A stretch of 64,000 nt of DNA. Origin: Salvia splendens. Its lineage: Eukaryota; Streptophyta; Magnoliopsida; Lamiales; Lamiaceae. A program made the position numbers and the translations under genes. Below are positions 46,608 through 57,280 of the stretch, one piece after another. Under the pieces are notes generated by a model, which saw nothing but the letters and a program-made list of their open reading frames with translations, searched no databases and was not told the origin of the DNA. Numbering within the stretch: position 1 is the stretch's first letter; the number at the start of each line of letters is the position of its first letter. The stretch lies in NCBI RefSeq assembly GCF_004379255.2, contig NC_056035.1:21452502-21516501 (forward strand), in the 5' to 3' direction.

Positions 46608-46763
46608 TGTAGTCTTGGCATGGAAGGTATTTGGAATTAAAAGAGAAGAGAGAAATCGACGGGCACCGACGAAATCGCCGCCTGGATATGTCCCCGTGCC
46701 GTTCAATCGAGTAATTTGCTCTCTCTGGGAGTCGTGCGTCACATATAGGAATATCTCTTTCAT

Positions 46764-47034
46764 ATGGTTTTAAGAAATGTTTGAAAAGTTATTGGAAAAT
46801 ATTTTAATGATATATAAGTCTTATGCGTATATATTAATTTTAAGTTAAGATTAAAATGAATTAGCGAAATGTGATTCTTATTACCGTTTATAGTAAAAAT
46901 GAATAGTAAATTCTAATATATGGATAAATTAAAATGAAAAACAGGACTCCTATTCACTGAGTAATAAATAAATACAATTATAATAACTGGTTAATAATGC
47001 TATTGACCAAATACAGAGTACTTCATACGTCCTA
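46764..47034. other. AT-rich spacer left of the Athila-like element
   Basis: Upstream flank of the SAM-domain gene (minus strand). No clear promoter motif. It ends in TCCTA (47030-47034), the left copy of the target duplication of the next element. Confidence 0.6.
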
Positions 47035-48164
47035 TGGCGGGCTCGGAAATGCGCGGATTAAGATTGGATCAAGTTATATGCAGAATAACTGAATCGGTTG
47101 GACCAGTTAGCAAATTGTCGTTGCCACTTAATCGAATCAATCCTCGAACCGAAACGCGCCAAAGATAATATTTATAACTCCCGATTTCGCACTACTTTAA
47201 CAGTAAAGTGGCAAGTTCAGGGTCGATCCCACAGAGAAGTTGGTGTGTCGAGTGTGTGAGTAGTGAACAGGGGGGTTGGCTGCTGCCACGCTTTAACTTG
47301 GGAGTTTTAACTATGGTTTTTATCTAGACAGAATTCAAACTAGCTAGCTTGATCAACGGAAATTTAAACACTGGGTCAAGTAAATTGCAGGTAATAACAG
47401 AAAAGTAAATGCGCGATTTAAAAGAGAGAATAACTTCGATTAAACTAAGATACAATTACAGCGTGAAAATAAACTAAGCTAACACTTTGAAAATAAAGAA
47501 AGCGGTAAACTGAGAAGAATCTCAGCAGGAAACTTAAGTTACGCCGACAGTTATCTAAGCTAAACTAGAGATCTGAACTAAACTAAGCTAAGAGAGCAGA
47601 ACTAAGCTAAACTAAGCTAGAGAGCTGAACTAAGCTAAACTAAGCTAAACTAGACGGAAAGTAAAGTCTCGGATACTTTCTGGTGGTGGCGCAGCCTCTA
47701 TTTATAAGCTCGATTCGGCCTCCAGCAGGATAACGATCTTGACAAGGAATATTCGCTCATGCAGAGGATGAGCGACTCATTGATTGCTACGTGCTCTTTC
47801 TTCTAGAACAACGACGCTTTTGGATAACAAATTTCTGATCGGTTCGTCCTGGCGTCTTCACAAGCTGGCACGTGTCCCCTTCTAGAACGTCGTCCTGGGT
47901 AACAGAATGGTGCGCCGCATCCAGCTCATTTCCTCACGTTTTCCTTCTAGAAACCAGCGGTCCCCACTTTAACTGCTTGACCTCGCCCCTTGATCAACTC
48001 CCCTGATTTTTGGCCTTTTTCGCCTTTTGTACGTGCTTGATCAGTTCGGCCTTGCTGCCTTGGACAAGTAGCATTTCTGCACATTTTAACACTTGTTTGC
48101 GCGATAAACCGTTCAAGTAGTATATGTTTTACCCCAAAACCGATGCATGAAATTAGCCTTATCA
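47035..48164 (-). repeat. 3' LTR of Athila-like element
   Basis: 1130 bp, ending GCCTTATCA on the plus strand. It contains about 210 bp (near 47160-47370, including a GTCGATCCCACAGAGA block) missing from the other LTR, and an ACTAAGCTAA-rich repeat tract at 47555-47655. Confidence 0.88.
47697..47708 (-). promoter_or_regulatory. Putative LTR TATA box
   Basis: CTTATAAATAG on the minus strand. The same motif lies at 57772-57782 in the 5' LTR and at 50078-50088 in the duplicated LTR piece. Confidence 0.5.
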
Positions 48165-49570
48165 AACTGCTCACACTTAAAACATACTTGTCCTCAAGTA
48201 TAAAGAGAAAGAAAAAGAAAGAAAAAAAAATTAGGCAAATTTCAGGCATGGTTTACTTATTTCACAAGCAAAAGAAAGAAGAACAAGAACTAAAAACACG
48301 TATTCACATGTATGCATTGGACCGAATAATTTTCCAACAATCATACCCGAGGTCGAGGTCATACCATTAACCAGTAGCTTATGTTTTTGCTTTTTTGCTT
48401 CTGCTTGATCAAGGAGTCAGCTTGTCAAGATTGCTCAATTGAAAAACCACTGTTGGATTCACTCAGTCACTCATTTCTCACCAGAGATGTTAGGACTGTT
48501 CACTCGGTGTTGCTACAAATTTAATACTTTGAATCGGACTGCACAAGATAGTTCTTTAAGGTCTTTGTTTCGGGTTGTAACAGGGCTCAGGGGTAGTAAC
48601 TTGTTAGGGTAGGGTACTAGGGTTTCTAAGTTTAAAAGAGAAAATCACATGAGTCAAAAAGCCAAAGATTTGACTAAACTTGTTGCATCAAATTTGGGGT
48701 GTTTATTTCTTCTTCCACTTGATGCTCCTTCTCGGTCAATGTTGACCCTTAGCCTTATAACTTTCGGCTTTATTTTATTTTTTTCCTGGGTCAGGTTGCA
48801 ACTATTTCCTGCCCCTTTCTTTTCTTAAACCTTTTCTCAATTTTTTATATGATCAACCTGATTGTCTAACTTGATCGACCCGGCTACCTTTTAATTTTTA
48901 TTCTATTGCTATCCCCTTTTGTTCCCCTTGATAAATTTCATCTCCTTGACCATCTTCCCTCATGTGATACGAAAATTTTTGGTTTTAAGGTTTCAAAGAA
49001 TGAGTAAGAGTGTATGGGCTCAAAGTGGCTAACTAAGGGGTGCCTTTAGTAATGAGGTGGGTTCGTGGAACGAAGGAAGAAAAACGGCTCAACTGGTTAA
49101 ATCCTAATGCCTTTAGTCTTCACTACTTGTGCAATTTTCATCTCAATATTAAAAGTTAGTCTGTCGTAATTTTTCTTTTGTAAAGAGTAGTAGAAAGTGT
49201 TCTACTTTTGGCTTATAACTCACATATAGAGAGACTTCACAGTTGGTATAGAAATTGAGCGATTCCATCATACTTGCGTCATTCAAATTGATCAAGTTTT
49301 TGCAATCAAGTTTTACATGTGAGCGTACTGAATCCTTTCTCTAACTCTTCCACGAAGTAATCAAGTCTTTCATTTATCCGATTTCATGCATATTTCCTAT
49401 CTTATTGCTATCTAAAATTTGTTATTTTTGAAAAATTTTAGCATGTATGAATTTTCTGTAACTAACCCGTCCCCCTCCCCACTGCATATGAGCTCGTCCT
49501 CGAGGGACTGGATGCAGTGGAAAGAAGGGTTAGGTACAGGCAATTTGCACAAAAACAAAAAGGGAAACTT

Positions 49571-49693
49571 CTCACACTTAGACCAAGCATTGGGCTAAGT
49601 GTGAGGCGGTGCCAATAATCAAAACATGCTAAGAAACACAAAACACTTACATAAACTTCTCACACTTAGTCTCGACTTAGAACTAAGTGTGAG
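49571..49693. repeat. Pair of short hairpins with CTCACACTTAG stems
   Basis: Stems CTCACACTTAG/CTAAGTGTGAG at 49571-49605 and CTCACACTTAGT/ACTAAGTGTGAG at 49659-49693, with loops of about 11-13 bases. The same pair recurs in the duplicate at 51951-51985 and 52039-52073. They lie in the 3' untranslated part of the element. Confidence 0.8.
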
Positions 49694-49896
49694 AGTGGAG
49701 TCAAAACGCAATTTGCACAAAGAAACATAGTTGAGGGTGATACTATTGCCTTCTGGATGGTTGGATCAGGGGATGTTGCACGCCTTCCTTATAGCCTCCA
49801 TTTCACAGGCCTTCCTTATTGCCTCCATGGTTCTTACGTTTATTGGAGCTCCTCCTCTTTGGAATTTTTATTCTTTTTCTCCTTGGGAGGGGAAGA

Positions 49897-50544
49897 ACTA
49901 AGCTAAACTAGAGATCTGAACTAAACTAAGCTAAGAGAGCAGAACTAGAGATCTGAACTAAACTAAGCTAAGAGAGCAGAACTAAGCTAAACTAAGCTAG
50001 AGAGCTGAACTAAGCTAAACTAAGCTAAACTAGACGGAAAGTAAAGTCTCGGATACTTTCTGGTGGTGGCGCAGCCTCTATTTATAAGCTCGATTCGGCC
50101 TCCAGCAGGATAACGATCTTGACAAGGAATATTCGCTCATGCAGAGGATGAGCGACTCATTGATTGCTACGTGCTCTTTCTTCTAGAACAACGACGCTTT
50201 TGGATAACAAATTTCTGATCGGTTCGTCCTGGCGTCTTCACAAGCTGGCACGTGTCCCCTTCTAGAACGTCGTCCTGGGTAACAGAATGGTGCGCCGCAT
50301 CCAGCTCATTTCCTCACGTTTTCCTTCTAGAAACCAGCGGTCCCCACTTTAACTGCTTGACCTCGCCCCTTGATCAACTCCCCTGATTTTTGGCCTTTTT
50401 CGCCTTTTGTACGTGCTTGATCAGTTCGGCCTTGCTGCCTTGGACAAGTAGCATTTCTGCACATTTTAACACTTGTTTGCGCGATAAACCGTTCAAGTAG
50501 TATATGTTTTACCCCAAAACCGATGCATGAAATTAGCCTTATCA
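49897..50544 (-). repeat. Truncated extra LTR copy created by the duplication
   Basis: Matches 47563-48164 of the 3' LTR at offset 2380, plus one additional 46-bp repeat unit at its left edge. It ends at the same ATTAGCCTTATCA terminus. Confidence 0.88.
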
Positions 50545-52277
50545 AACTGCTCACACTTAAAACATACTTGTCCTCAAGTATAAAGAGAAAGAAAAAGAAA
50601 GAAAAAAAAATTAGGCAAATTTCAGGCATGGTTTACTTATTTCACAAGCAAAAGAAAGAAGAACAAGAACTAAAAACACGTATTCACATGTATGCATTGG
50701 ACCGAATAATTTTCCAACAATCATACCCGAGGTCGAGGTCATACCATTAACCAGTAGCTTATGTTTTTGCTTTTTTGCTTCTGCTTGATCAAGGAGTCAG
50801 CTTGTCAAGATTGCTCAATTGAAAAACCACTGTTGGATTCACTCAGTCACTCATTTCTCACCAGAGATGTTAGGACTGTTCACTCGGTGTTGCTACAAAT
50901 TTAATACTTTGAATCGGACTGCACAAGATAGTTCTTTAAGGTCTTTGTTTCGGGTTGTAACAGGGCTCAGGGGTAGTAACTTGTTAGGGTAGGGTACTAG
51001 GGTTTCTAAGTTTAAAAGAGAAAATCACATGAGTCAAAAAGCCAAAGATTTGACTAAACTTGTTGCATCAAATTTGGGGTGTTTATTTCTTCTTCCACTT
51101 GATGCTCCTTCTCGGTCAATGTTGACCCTTAGCCTTATAACTTTCGGCTTTATTTTATTTTTTTCCTGGGTCAGGTTGCAACTATTTCCTGCCCCTTTCT
51201 TTTCTTAAACCTTTTCTCAATTTTTTATATGATCAACCTGATTGTCTAACTTGATCGACCCGGCTACCTTTTAATTTTTATTCTATTGCTATCCCCTTTT
51301 GTTCCCCTTGATAAATTTCATCTCCTTGACCATCTTCCCTCATGTGATACGAAAATTTTTGGTTTTAAGGTTTCAAAGAATGAGTAAGAGTGTATGGGCT
51401 CAAAGTGGCTAACTAAGGGGTGCCTTTAGTAATGAGGTGGGTTCGTGGAACGAAGGAAGAAAAACGGCTCAACTGGTTAAATCCTAATGCCTTTAGTCTT
51501 CACTACTTGTGCAATTTTCATCTCAATATTAAAAGTTAGTCTGTCGTAATTTTTCTTTTGTAAAGAGTAGTAGAAAGTGTTCTACTTTTGGCTTATAACT
51601 CACATATAGAGAGACTTCACAGTTGGTATAGAAATTGAGCGATTCCATCATACTTGCGTCATTCAAATTGATCAAGTTTTTGCAATCAAGTTTTACATGT
51701 GAGCGTACTGAATCCTTTCTCTAACTCTTCCACGAAGTAATCAAGTCTTTCATTTATCCGATTTCATGCATATTTCCTATCTTATTGCTATCTAAAATTT
51801 GTTATTTTTGAAAAATTTTAGCATGTATGAATTTTCTGTAACTAACCCGTCCCCCTCCCCACTGCATATGAGCTCGTCCTCGAGGGACTGGATGCAGTGG
51901 AAAGAAGGGTTAGGTACAGGCAATTTGCACAAAAACAAAAAGGGAAACTTCTCACACTTAGACCAAGCATTGGGCTAAGTGTGAGGCGGTGCCAATAATC
52001 AAAACATGCTAAGAAACACAAAACACTTACATAAACTTCTCACACTTAGTCTCGACTTAGAACTAAGTGTGAGAGTGGAGTCAAAACGCAATTTGCACAA
52101 AGAAACATAGTTGAGGGTGATACTATTGCCTTCTGGATGGTTGGATCAGGGGATGTTGCACGCCTTCCTTATAGCCTCCATTTCACAGGCCTTCCTTATT
52201 GCCTCCATGGTTCTTACGTTTATTGGAGCTCCTCCTCTTTGGAATTTTTATTCTTTTTCTCCTTGGGAGGGGAAGAC

Positions 52278-52874
52278 TTATGCTGGCGGCGTTAGTGGAC
52301 TTTTCACACCTTGATTGGTATGGCGGTCCTTCTTCGGAGGAGGAAGAACACTTCCTTCCTCTGCTCTAATTTGGCTGCCTCCCACAGTCTTGCTTGCTTC
52401 TGCGGCTGGCATGGTCCCTCGGTCTACTTGTCTCTTCTCATCCACCTGCTGCCTTGAACCCTCAGCTTCAAGAAGGAGTTGGTTCGGAGTCTGGTGACGC
52501 GTCCTTTTCGGGATGGAGTAAACCTCTATAGTCAAAGAAAGGTTACATTCTGTCTCCTTCCGTTGCCATAGGGGATTACTAGGAAGAGGCACCCCTTCGT
52601 GAAGGTGCATAAGGTCCTTGCCACTGGGTAGTGACTTGGTGTTCTGAGCAAGCATACCATCCGTGGGTGGCGGCGTAGAGAAGTCCTTTGGTCGAGAAAT
52701 TGTTTGGCGAACCTTGATGGCGATGTGTCTTTCCACGGGGTCAGCGCCGGCGGGGAAACTTCTGAGTAAGAAACCCACACGCCTTATGTCAGTCGGGCTC
52801 ATAACTGGGAGTGGGCGGATGACCCTAGGAGGTAATGAAGGGGTTCTGGTTGTTGGTGGGTTGGCCGGTAACAA
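52278..52874 (-). CDS. Unrecognised 198-residue ORF of the Athila-like element
   Basis: The frame begins MLPANPPTTRTPSLPPRVIR and is Pro-, Arg- and Ser-rich with no membrane segment, zinc finger or catalytic motif that I recognise. It lies 3' of the RNase H remnant, where Athila elements carry an extra ORF, but the lack of hydrophobic segments argues against an envelope-like protein. It is short and low-complexity, so it may be a chance frame or the tail of a deleted ORF. Confidence 0.35.
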   Translation of the reverse strand: MLPANPPTTRTPSLPPRVIRPLPVMSPTDIRRVGFLLRSFPAGADPVERHIAIKVRQTISRPKDFSTPPPTDGMLAQNTKSLPSGKDLMHLHEGVPLPSNPLWQRKETECNLSLTIEVYSIPKRTRHQTPNQLLLEAEGSRQQVDEKRQVDRGTMPAAEASKTVGGSQIRAEEGSVLPPPKKDRHTNQGVKSPLTPPA

Positions 52875-53523
52875 GGATCTCTGATTATCACTGTTGATGC
52901 CGGCTCCTGAAGAAAACGAGGAGGTACTGGAAACTTCGAGTTGATTGTCCTTCTCTCTTCTGATTATGTTTGCAGGTGATTTGCATTGGAGAGAATTAGA
53001 TAAGGATAGTAAAGATGTAGCTGATGGAAAGTGAGATCCGAAAGATTCCTTTTATGCTTGAGCTCCGACTGTTGAGATTCCTTCCTATCGAAGTCTCTGC
53101 GACCTTTCGCATACCGATGCGCCTTTTTAGAATGCCAGGTGGAAAAGCTTCCCCGACATGCTTCGTTCCTCTCTCTTCAGGGTGTCCTTTCATTTCAACA
53201 GTCGGCGCCGCCTGACACTCCTCTAATTACTGCACACTTCTTATCATCTCCTGTTTTTAATCATCTCAATCCCTGCACCACTAATTGAACTCAACTTGCA
53301 CTGATCACGTGGGTCATGACATCTCACATAATCCTACTCGATCAGTTTCTTGCTTTTACTTCCGACTTTTGATTTAAATAAAACTAAACCTACTAAAGAC
53401 TATTTACACTAACAAGGGGCTGACCGAGTTTTCTTGGAATCACTTGATCAGATTAAGAAATTTAGACATTATCGATTGATTAAGCAGACTATCCATGAAT
53501 ACTTGATCACTCCTTTTACCTGT
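52875..53523. other. Non-coding part of the Athila-like element
   Basis: No integrase motifs (HHCC, DDE) found on either strand here, where the 3' end of pol would be expected. Several TGATCA-containing words occur (CTTGATCAG, GATCAGTGC), as elsewhere in the element. Confidence 0.5.
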
Positions 53524-55125
53524 TTACTGGCGCGAGCTAGGCGTTGGTAGTGACATGTAGTCCACTACAAACGCCTCCCTTTTGTCCTTTCCGGGTAACC
53601 CTTCTTCCTTCAATCCGTTGCTACTTGCGAGCCTTTCCTTCTTGGATTCAAGTCGTTCCCAGCTATTCTGTCTTCCTTGATCAGTCCTCCCTTTTTGGTA
53701 GACCCGCTGTTTCTCAGACTTGGACTTGATCAAATACAAGTGCTTTTCAGGGATTCTGTCTGAAAGGCCCCCATTTCTTTCTTCCTGCAGAGCTCGGCGC
53801 TGGTGATTCGCCTCTGTATTTTCACATTTGTTCCTATCAACTGCCTCCCACTCAAATTCCTGTAGGAAGAGTAACCATCTGATCAATTGCGGGTTTGACT
53901 TCTCCCTTGACGGTAGGTACTTGATGGCCGCACGGTTAGTATACACCAGCACCTTCAAACCAAGAAGGTGCTGTCTGAACTTCTCAAATGCAAAAACTAC
54001 TGCCATCATTTCTCTTTTGGTCGCATCATACTTTCTTTGCACCTGACCCAATGTTTTTGACGCGTAGAGGACCACATGACTCTTCCCTCGGATTCTCTGA
54101 CTCAGTACTGTTCTGATTGCATGGTCATCAGCTTCACACATCACTTCAAAAGAGTGATTCCAGTCAGGACCGCGCATCATAGAATAACTCCTGAATCGAT
54201 CTCTTAGAAATGGGAACGCGGTCTCGCAGACATTAGGATATTTAACGTTGCTCCGGGCTGACTTCGTCAGGACCTGTGCTCTTTCGGCGAAATCCTTTAT
54301 GAGTCTTCTATGGGCTCCAGCGCGTCTTAACGATGCTCTGACCTCCTCTTGGTCAATGGGGTATGGAAGTTTTGTCGTGACTGCTCGAAGGTCCGACCAA
54401 GCTGAACTTCGCTTCTTAGGCATCAGCTGGGAGTGATGTTGGGGGAGTAGTTGCCTTGTAAGCGAGAGATCCCTTTTCAGCATTCCTTTTAGTGGGGCGG
54501 TTCGGTCTGGAGGTTTTTCGACCCTTCTCGGTTGGGTACCCTCTCCTGCCTCGGTGGGTCGCGATGGCTGGCAAAATTCCATAATTGCGCCCCCAACGGC
54601 TTGATCATCCCTTGCTCTAGTCATTGTCGCTTCAAGCCAATCTTCTGCCTCTCTCCTGATCAGTTTACTCTTAGTGGAGACAGATGGTGGCTTCTTGAAG
54701 GACTCCTCCATCTGATGCTTCTGTCTCCGAGGGCCAATGGCGTCTACAGTTTGTATGCTTTCTCTGTCCTGCAACCGTTTTGCAGCTTTATTAATTTCGA
54801 CTGTAAGCCGCTCTCCTTTAAACTCCAAATTAATTGTTCCCTGGCGAACGTCAATGACCGTGTTGGCGGTGGATAAGAAAGGTCTCCCCAAGAGGATTCC
54901 AATAGACTCCTTCGCTCCTGGTTCCGTCATCTTTATAACAAAGAAATCCGCGGGATACATGAATCTGTTTACCTTGACGACCTCATCTTCCAGAACTCCC
55001 TCGGGGTAAATGCAAGATCCGTCTGCTAACCGTATTTCCATATTAGTTTCGACGAGCTTGGCATTATCCAGCTTCTTGAATATAGAGTATGGCATAATAT
55101 TGATGGAGGCCCCTAGGTAGCACAT
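53524..55125 (-). pseudogene. Protease to RNase H polyprotein remnant lacking the RT core
   Basis: A 533-residue frame. The N-terminal protease block reads YLGASINIMPYSIFKKL, where the family has an Asp in place of the Tyr, so the catalytic residue is lost. GILLGRPFLSTANTVIDV (the protease C-terminal block) follows, then a charged linker. The whole catalytic RT (the LPFGL, Q-G and YVDD-like blocks) is missing. Sequence resumes in the RT connection (HRRLIKDFAERAQVLTKSA) and RNase H (SFEVMCEADDHAIRTVLSQR; LYASKTLGQVQRKYDATKRE; KYLPSREKSNPQLIRWLLFL), with Asp-to-Glu and His-to-Arg changes at usual positions. Open for 1.6 kb, but cannot encode a working enzyme. Confidence 0.82.
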
Positions 55126-55208
55126 TGCGTGCTCATTTGGACGTTTCTGACGGAGATTGGGAGCGTAAATACCCCTGGGTCAGTTCTCTTGGGGGTAAGA
55201 TCACCAGG

Positions 55209-55592
55209 TCAGACCATATTGGTCACTTCTTCTGCTTCGATCCTCCTTCTCTTTTCAGCAACCTGTTTTCGGATGTCAGATTCTTCCTCCGCTGTGACTT
55301 GATCAGAGGTGACAGATTTAGAGTTTGCATTATGACTGATCCTGGGTGTCAGAAAACTTATAGTTGAGCTTTGATAAACTCCTTCTGATTTCAGGGACAC
55401 TGTGTTGACGTTTTCCCGCCCTGCTGGTGGTTGCACTGTAGCCGGAATCTTTCCTTCATTGCCTCTCAGCTCGCCCAGCGATATGGCGACTTGAGATAAC
55501 TGCTTGGTAAACATCTCTAATGCAGCCCTCTGTTCCCTCTGGGTTTCCTGTATTTCACGCACCGCATCATTGGGCTGATGTGGAATTGTCAA
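55209..55592 (-). pseudogene. Gag C-terminal/pre-protease region of Athila-like element
   Basis: Contains FTKQLSQVAISLGELRGNEG and ENVNTVSLKSEG, equivalents of the Athila-type gag tail that precedes protease (QIGQLA...AVTLRSG blocks). A stop or frameshift separates it from the protease frame that starts at 55125 and from gag upstream. Confidence 0.7.
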
Positions 55593-56015
55593 TTCCCCTG
55601 GATTTTCATTTTGCTGCCTGTTATTTCTCTGATTAAATCGGCCTCCTCCATAACCTTGCTGATAGAAACCGGACTATCCATACTGCTCTGGTTGGCTCTG
55701 GAACTGGTGGTTTTGTTGGTTCCCTTGGAAGTACTGTGGAACATAACTCACCATTTGGTTACTTGACTGCCTTTCCTGGTTGCTATACTGGGGGATTTGG
55801 TGTTGGTATCCTCCCTAGTCTCCTTCCTTTTGTCGGCTTGACCAATTGGATTGTCCTCCGCTTGACCAGTTCCCTTGAGGGGCACTTGACCAACCTGCCT
55901 GACCCCCTTGCACTATGTTTCCTCCAGTGTTTGGTCTATCCATGGTTCGGGACGGTCAGTTGGACTGCCCGTCAGAGGAGTGCGTCTGCTGTGGAGGGTG
56001 TAGTTGTGGTTGGTT

Positions 56016-57191
56016 CTAATTTTGATCGGTCCATCTGAAGTTTGGGTGATCCCTCCATGGAGCATCTCTCTGCTTCCCCTGGATCCAGTTGCCATTTGCA
56101 TTCCAGTGGCCTGCGGCATTCACTTGCTCAACCTCAGGGGGAAACTCGCAGTAATAGTAATGATGTTCCTCTGGCGGCGGTGGTTGCGGCACATACTGCG
56201 TTTCTTTGGGTGCAGTTGGTGGTGGTGGTCTAGCTTTCTCCACTGCCTCCAGCAGCCTTTTCTCCATTTGCTCAAATCGAGCTTCTAGCTTTTCATCATT
56301 GCGCGCCTCTGCTGCGTGCACTGCCCCTCGTCTGTACTGCCATCGGGTTATCTCATATGACCGCTTGGCCTCGATTAGCCTCTCTAGAATATTCTTAGCT
56401 TGGCTAAAAGGGGTTTTTGAGAAATCCCCTTGAGCTGCGAGGTTGAGGTCGTTCTTGCTGTCCACCGTGAGTCCGCCGTAGAAGATCGAGTAGATCTCCT
56501 TTTCTCCCAGCTTGTGGTTGGGGCATGCTTGAAGCAGCCCTTAAAATCTGTCCCAGTACTGGCTGAGGGGCTCGTCGTACTCTTGTCTGGCCTCTGTAAT
56601 CTCCCTTTTCAGGGCACTTGTCTTTGATGCTGGGAAGAAACGGTCGAGGAATATCATGCGGAATTCCGCCCAAGTCCTGATGGATCCCTCTGGTAGCCTT
56701 GACAGCCATACTCCTGCGTCCCCTTTCAAAACGAAGGGGATATCCTTGAGCCTGTAATCTTCAGACGTGGATCCAGCCGGGACGGGCTGAATATCGCAGT
56801 ATCGGCAGAACTCCTCCAAAAAGGCGTACGGACATTCCTTCGAGAGACCGTAGAAGTGGGTCAAGACGGCCAGCACTCCTGATTTGATAGCGATGGTCCG
56901 CATCCCAGGAGTGGCGGCAATGGCATGTGTGGGCTCCTTCTCATCATGAGCGTGCAAAGAGCTGATTCCCGAGTCGTCGATGACAACGGCCATCTCTGCT
57001 TCTGTTTGCTTTGGTGGTGGTGGTAGTGGGTTTTGCTCAGCTACTGCTGCTACCTCTAAAGCTGCTCTGTAACGAGTGGTAACTACGCCGGCTTCCTGGA
57101 CTCTCCAACGATTGTTAGTTCTTCTATATATCAAAGGATGATTCCAGTAATCGCCTTGGTGGTACCTTCTCATCAACAACAGGAAAAACAA
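56016..57191 (-). pseudogene. Gag of Athila-like element, split by a frameshift
   Basis: The first part (57191-56541) carries the gag core: YGLSKECPYAFLEEFCRYCD, then VWLSRLPEGSIRTWAEFRMI and FLDRFFPASKTSALKREITE, typical of Athila/Tat gag. One extra base near 56540 introduces a TAA at the FKGCF position, after which gag continues in another frame from 56540 to 56016 (IYSIFYGGL, KRSYEITRWQYRRGAVHAAE, Pro-rich PPPPTAPKET). The Pro/Gln-rich, Asn-rich stretch 56015-55600 in broken frames is the rest of the tail. The predicted start is about 70 bp 3' of the primer site. Confidence 0.82.
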
Positions 57192-57259
57192 ATAAGAAAA
57201 GAAAGAAATAAACTATTTACTCCTACGCACTACACACAAACATAAAGTAACACCATGCT

Positions 57260-57277
57260 TCCCCGGCAACGGCGCCA
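57260..57277 (-). other. Primer binding site (tRNA-Asp type)
   Basis: On the minus strand TGGCGCCGTTGCCGGGGA begins three bases after the 5' LTR. It complements the 3' end of plant tRNA-Asp, the primer typical of Athila/Tat elements. Confidence 0.88.
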
Positions 57278-57280
57278 TTT

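Larger units (their letters stand above)
47563..52276. repeat. 2.38-kb tandem duplication (partial LTR plus 3' untranslated region)
   Basis: 47563-49896 and 49943-52276 match at a constant offset of 2380 bp and look identical wherever I compared them. The 46 bp between (49897-49942) is another copy of the LTR's AACTAAGCTAAACTAGAG tract, so the breakpoint lies in this short repeat. The result is an extra truncated LTR (49897-50544) inside the element. Confidence 0.92.

Noticed and set aside
47947..50629. Two identical 100-residue minus-strand frames in the LTR region
   Set aside because: They are duplicate chance frames inside LTR and untranslated sequence (low-complexity, Phe-rich), copied by the 2.38-kb duplication.
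52278..52874. Envelope-like gene of the Athila-type element
   Set aside because: The frame is Pro/Arg-rich with no signal peptide or membrane segment, so an envelope function cannot be supported.
57260..57277. tRNA-Asp-like sequence
   Set aside because: Only the 18 bases complementary to the tRNA 3' end are present, directly next to an LTR. It is a primer binding site, not a tRNA gene.
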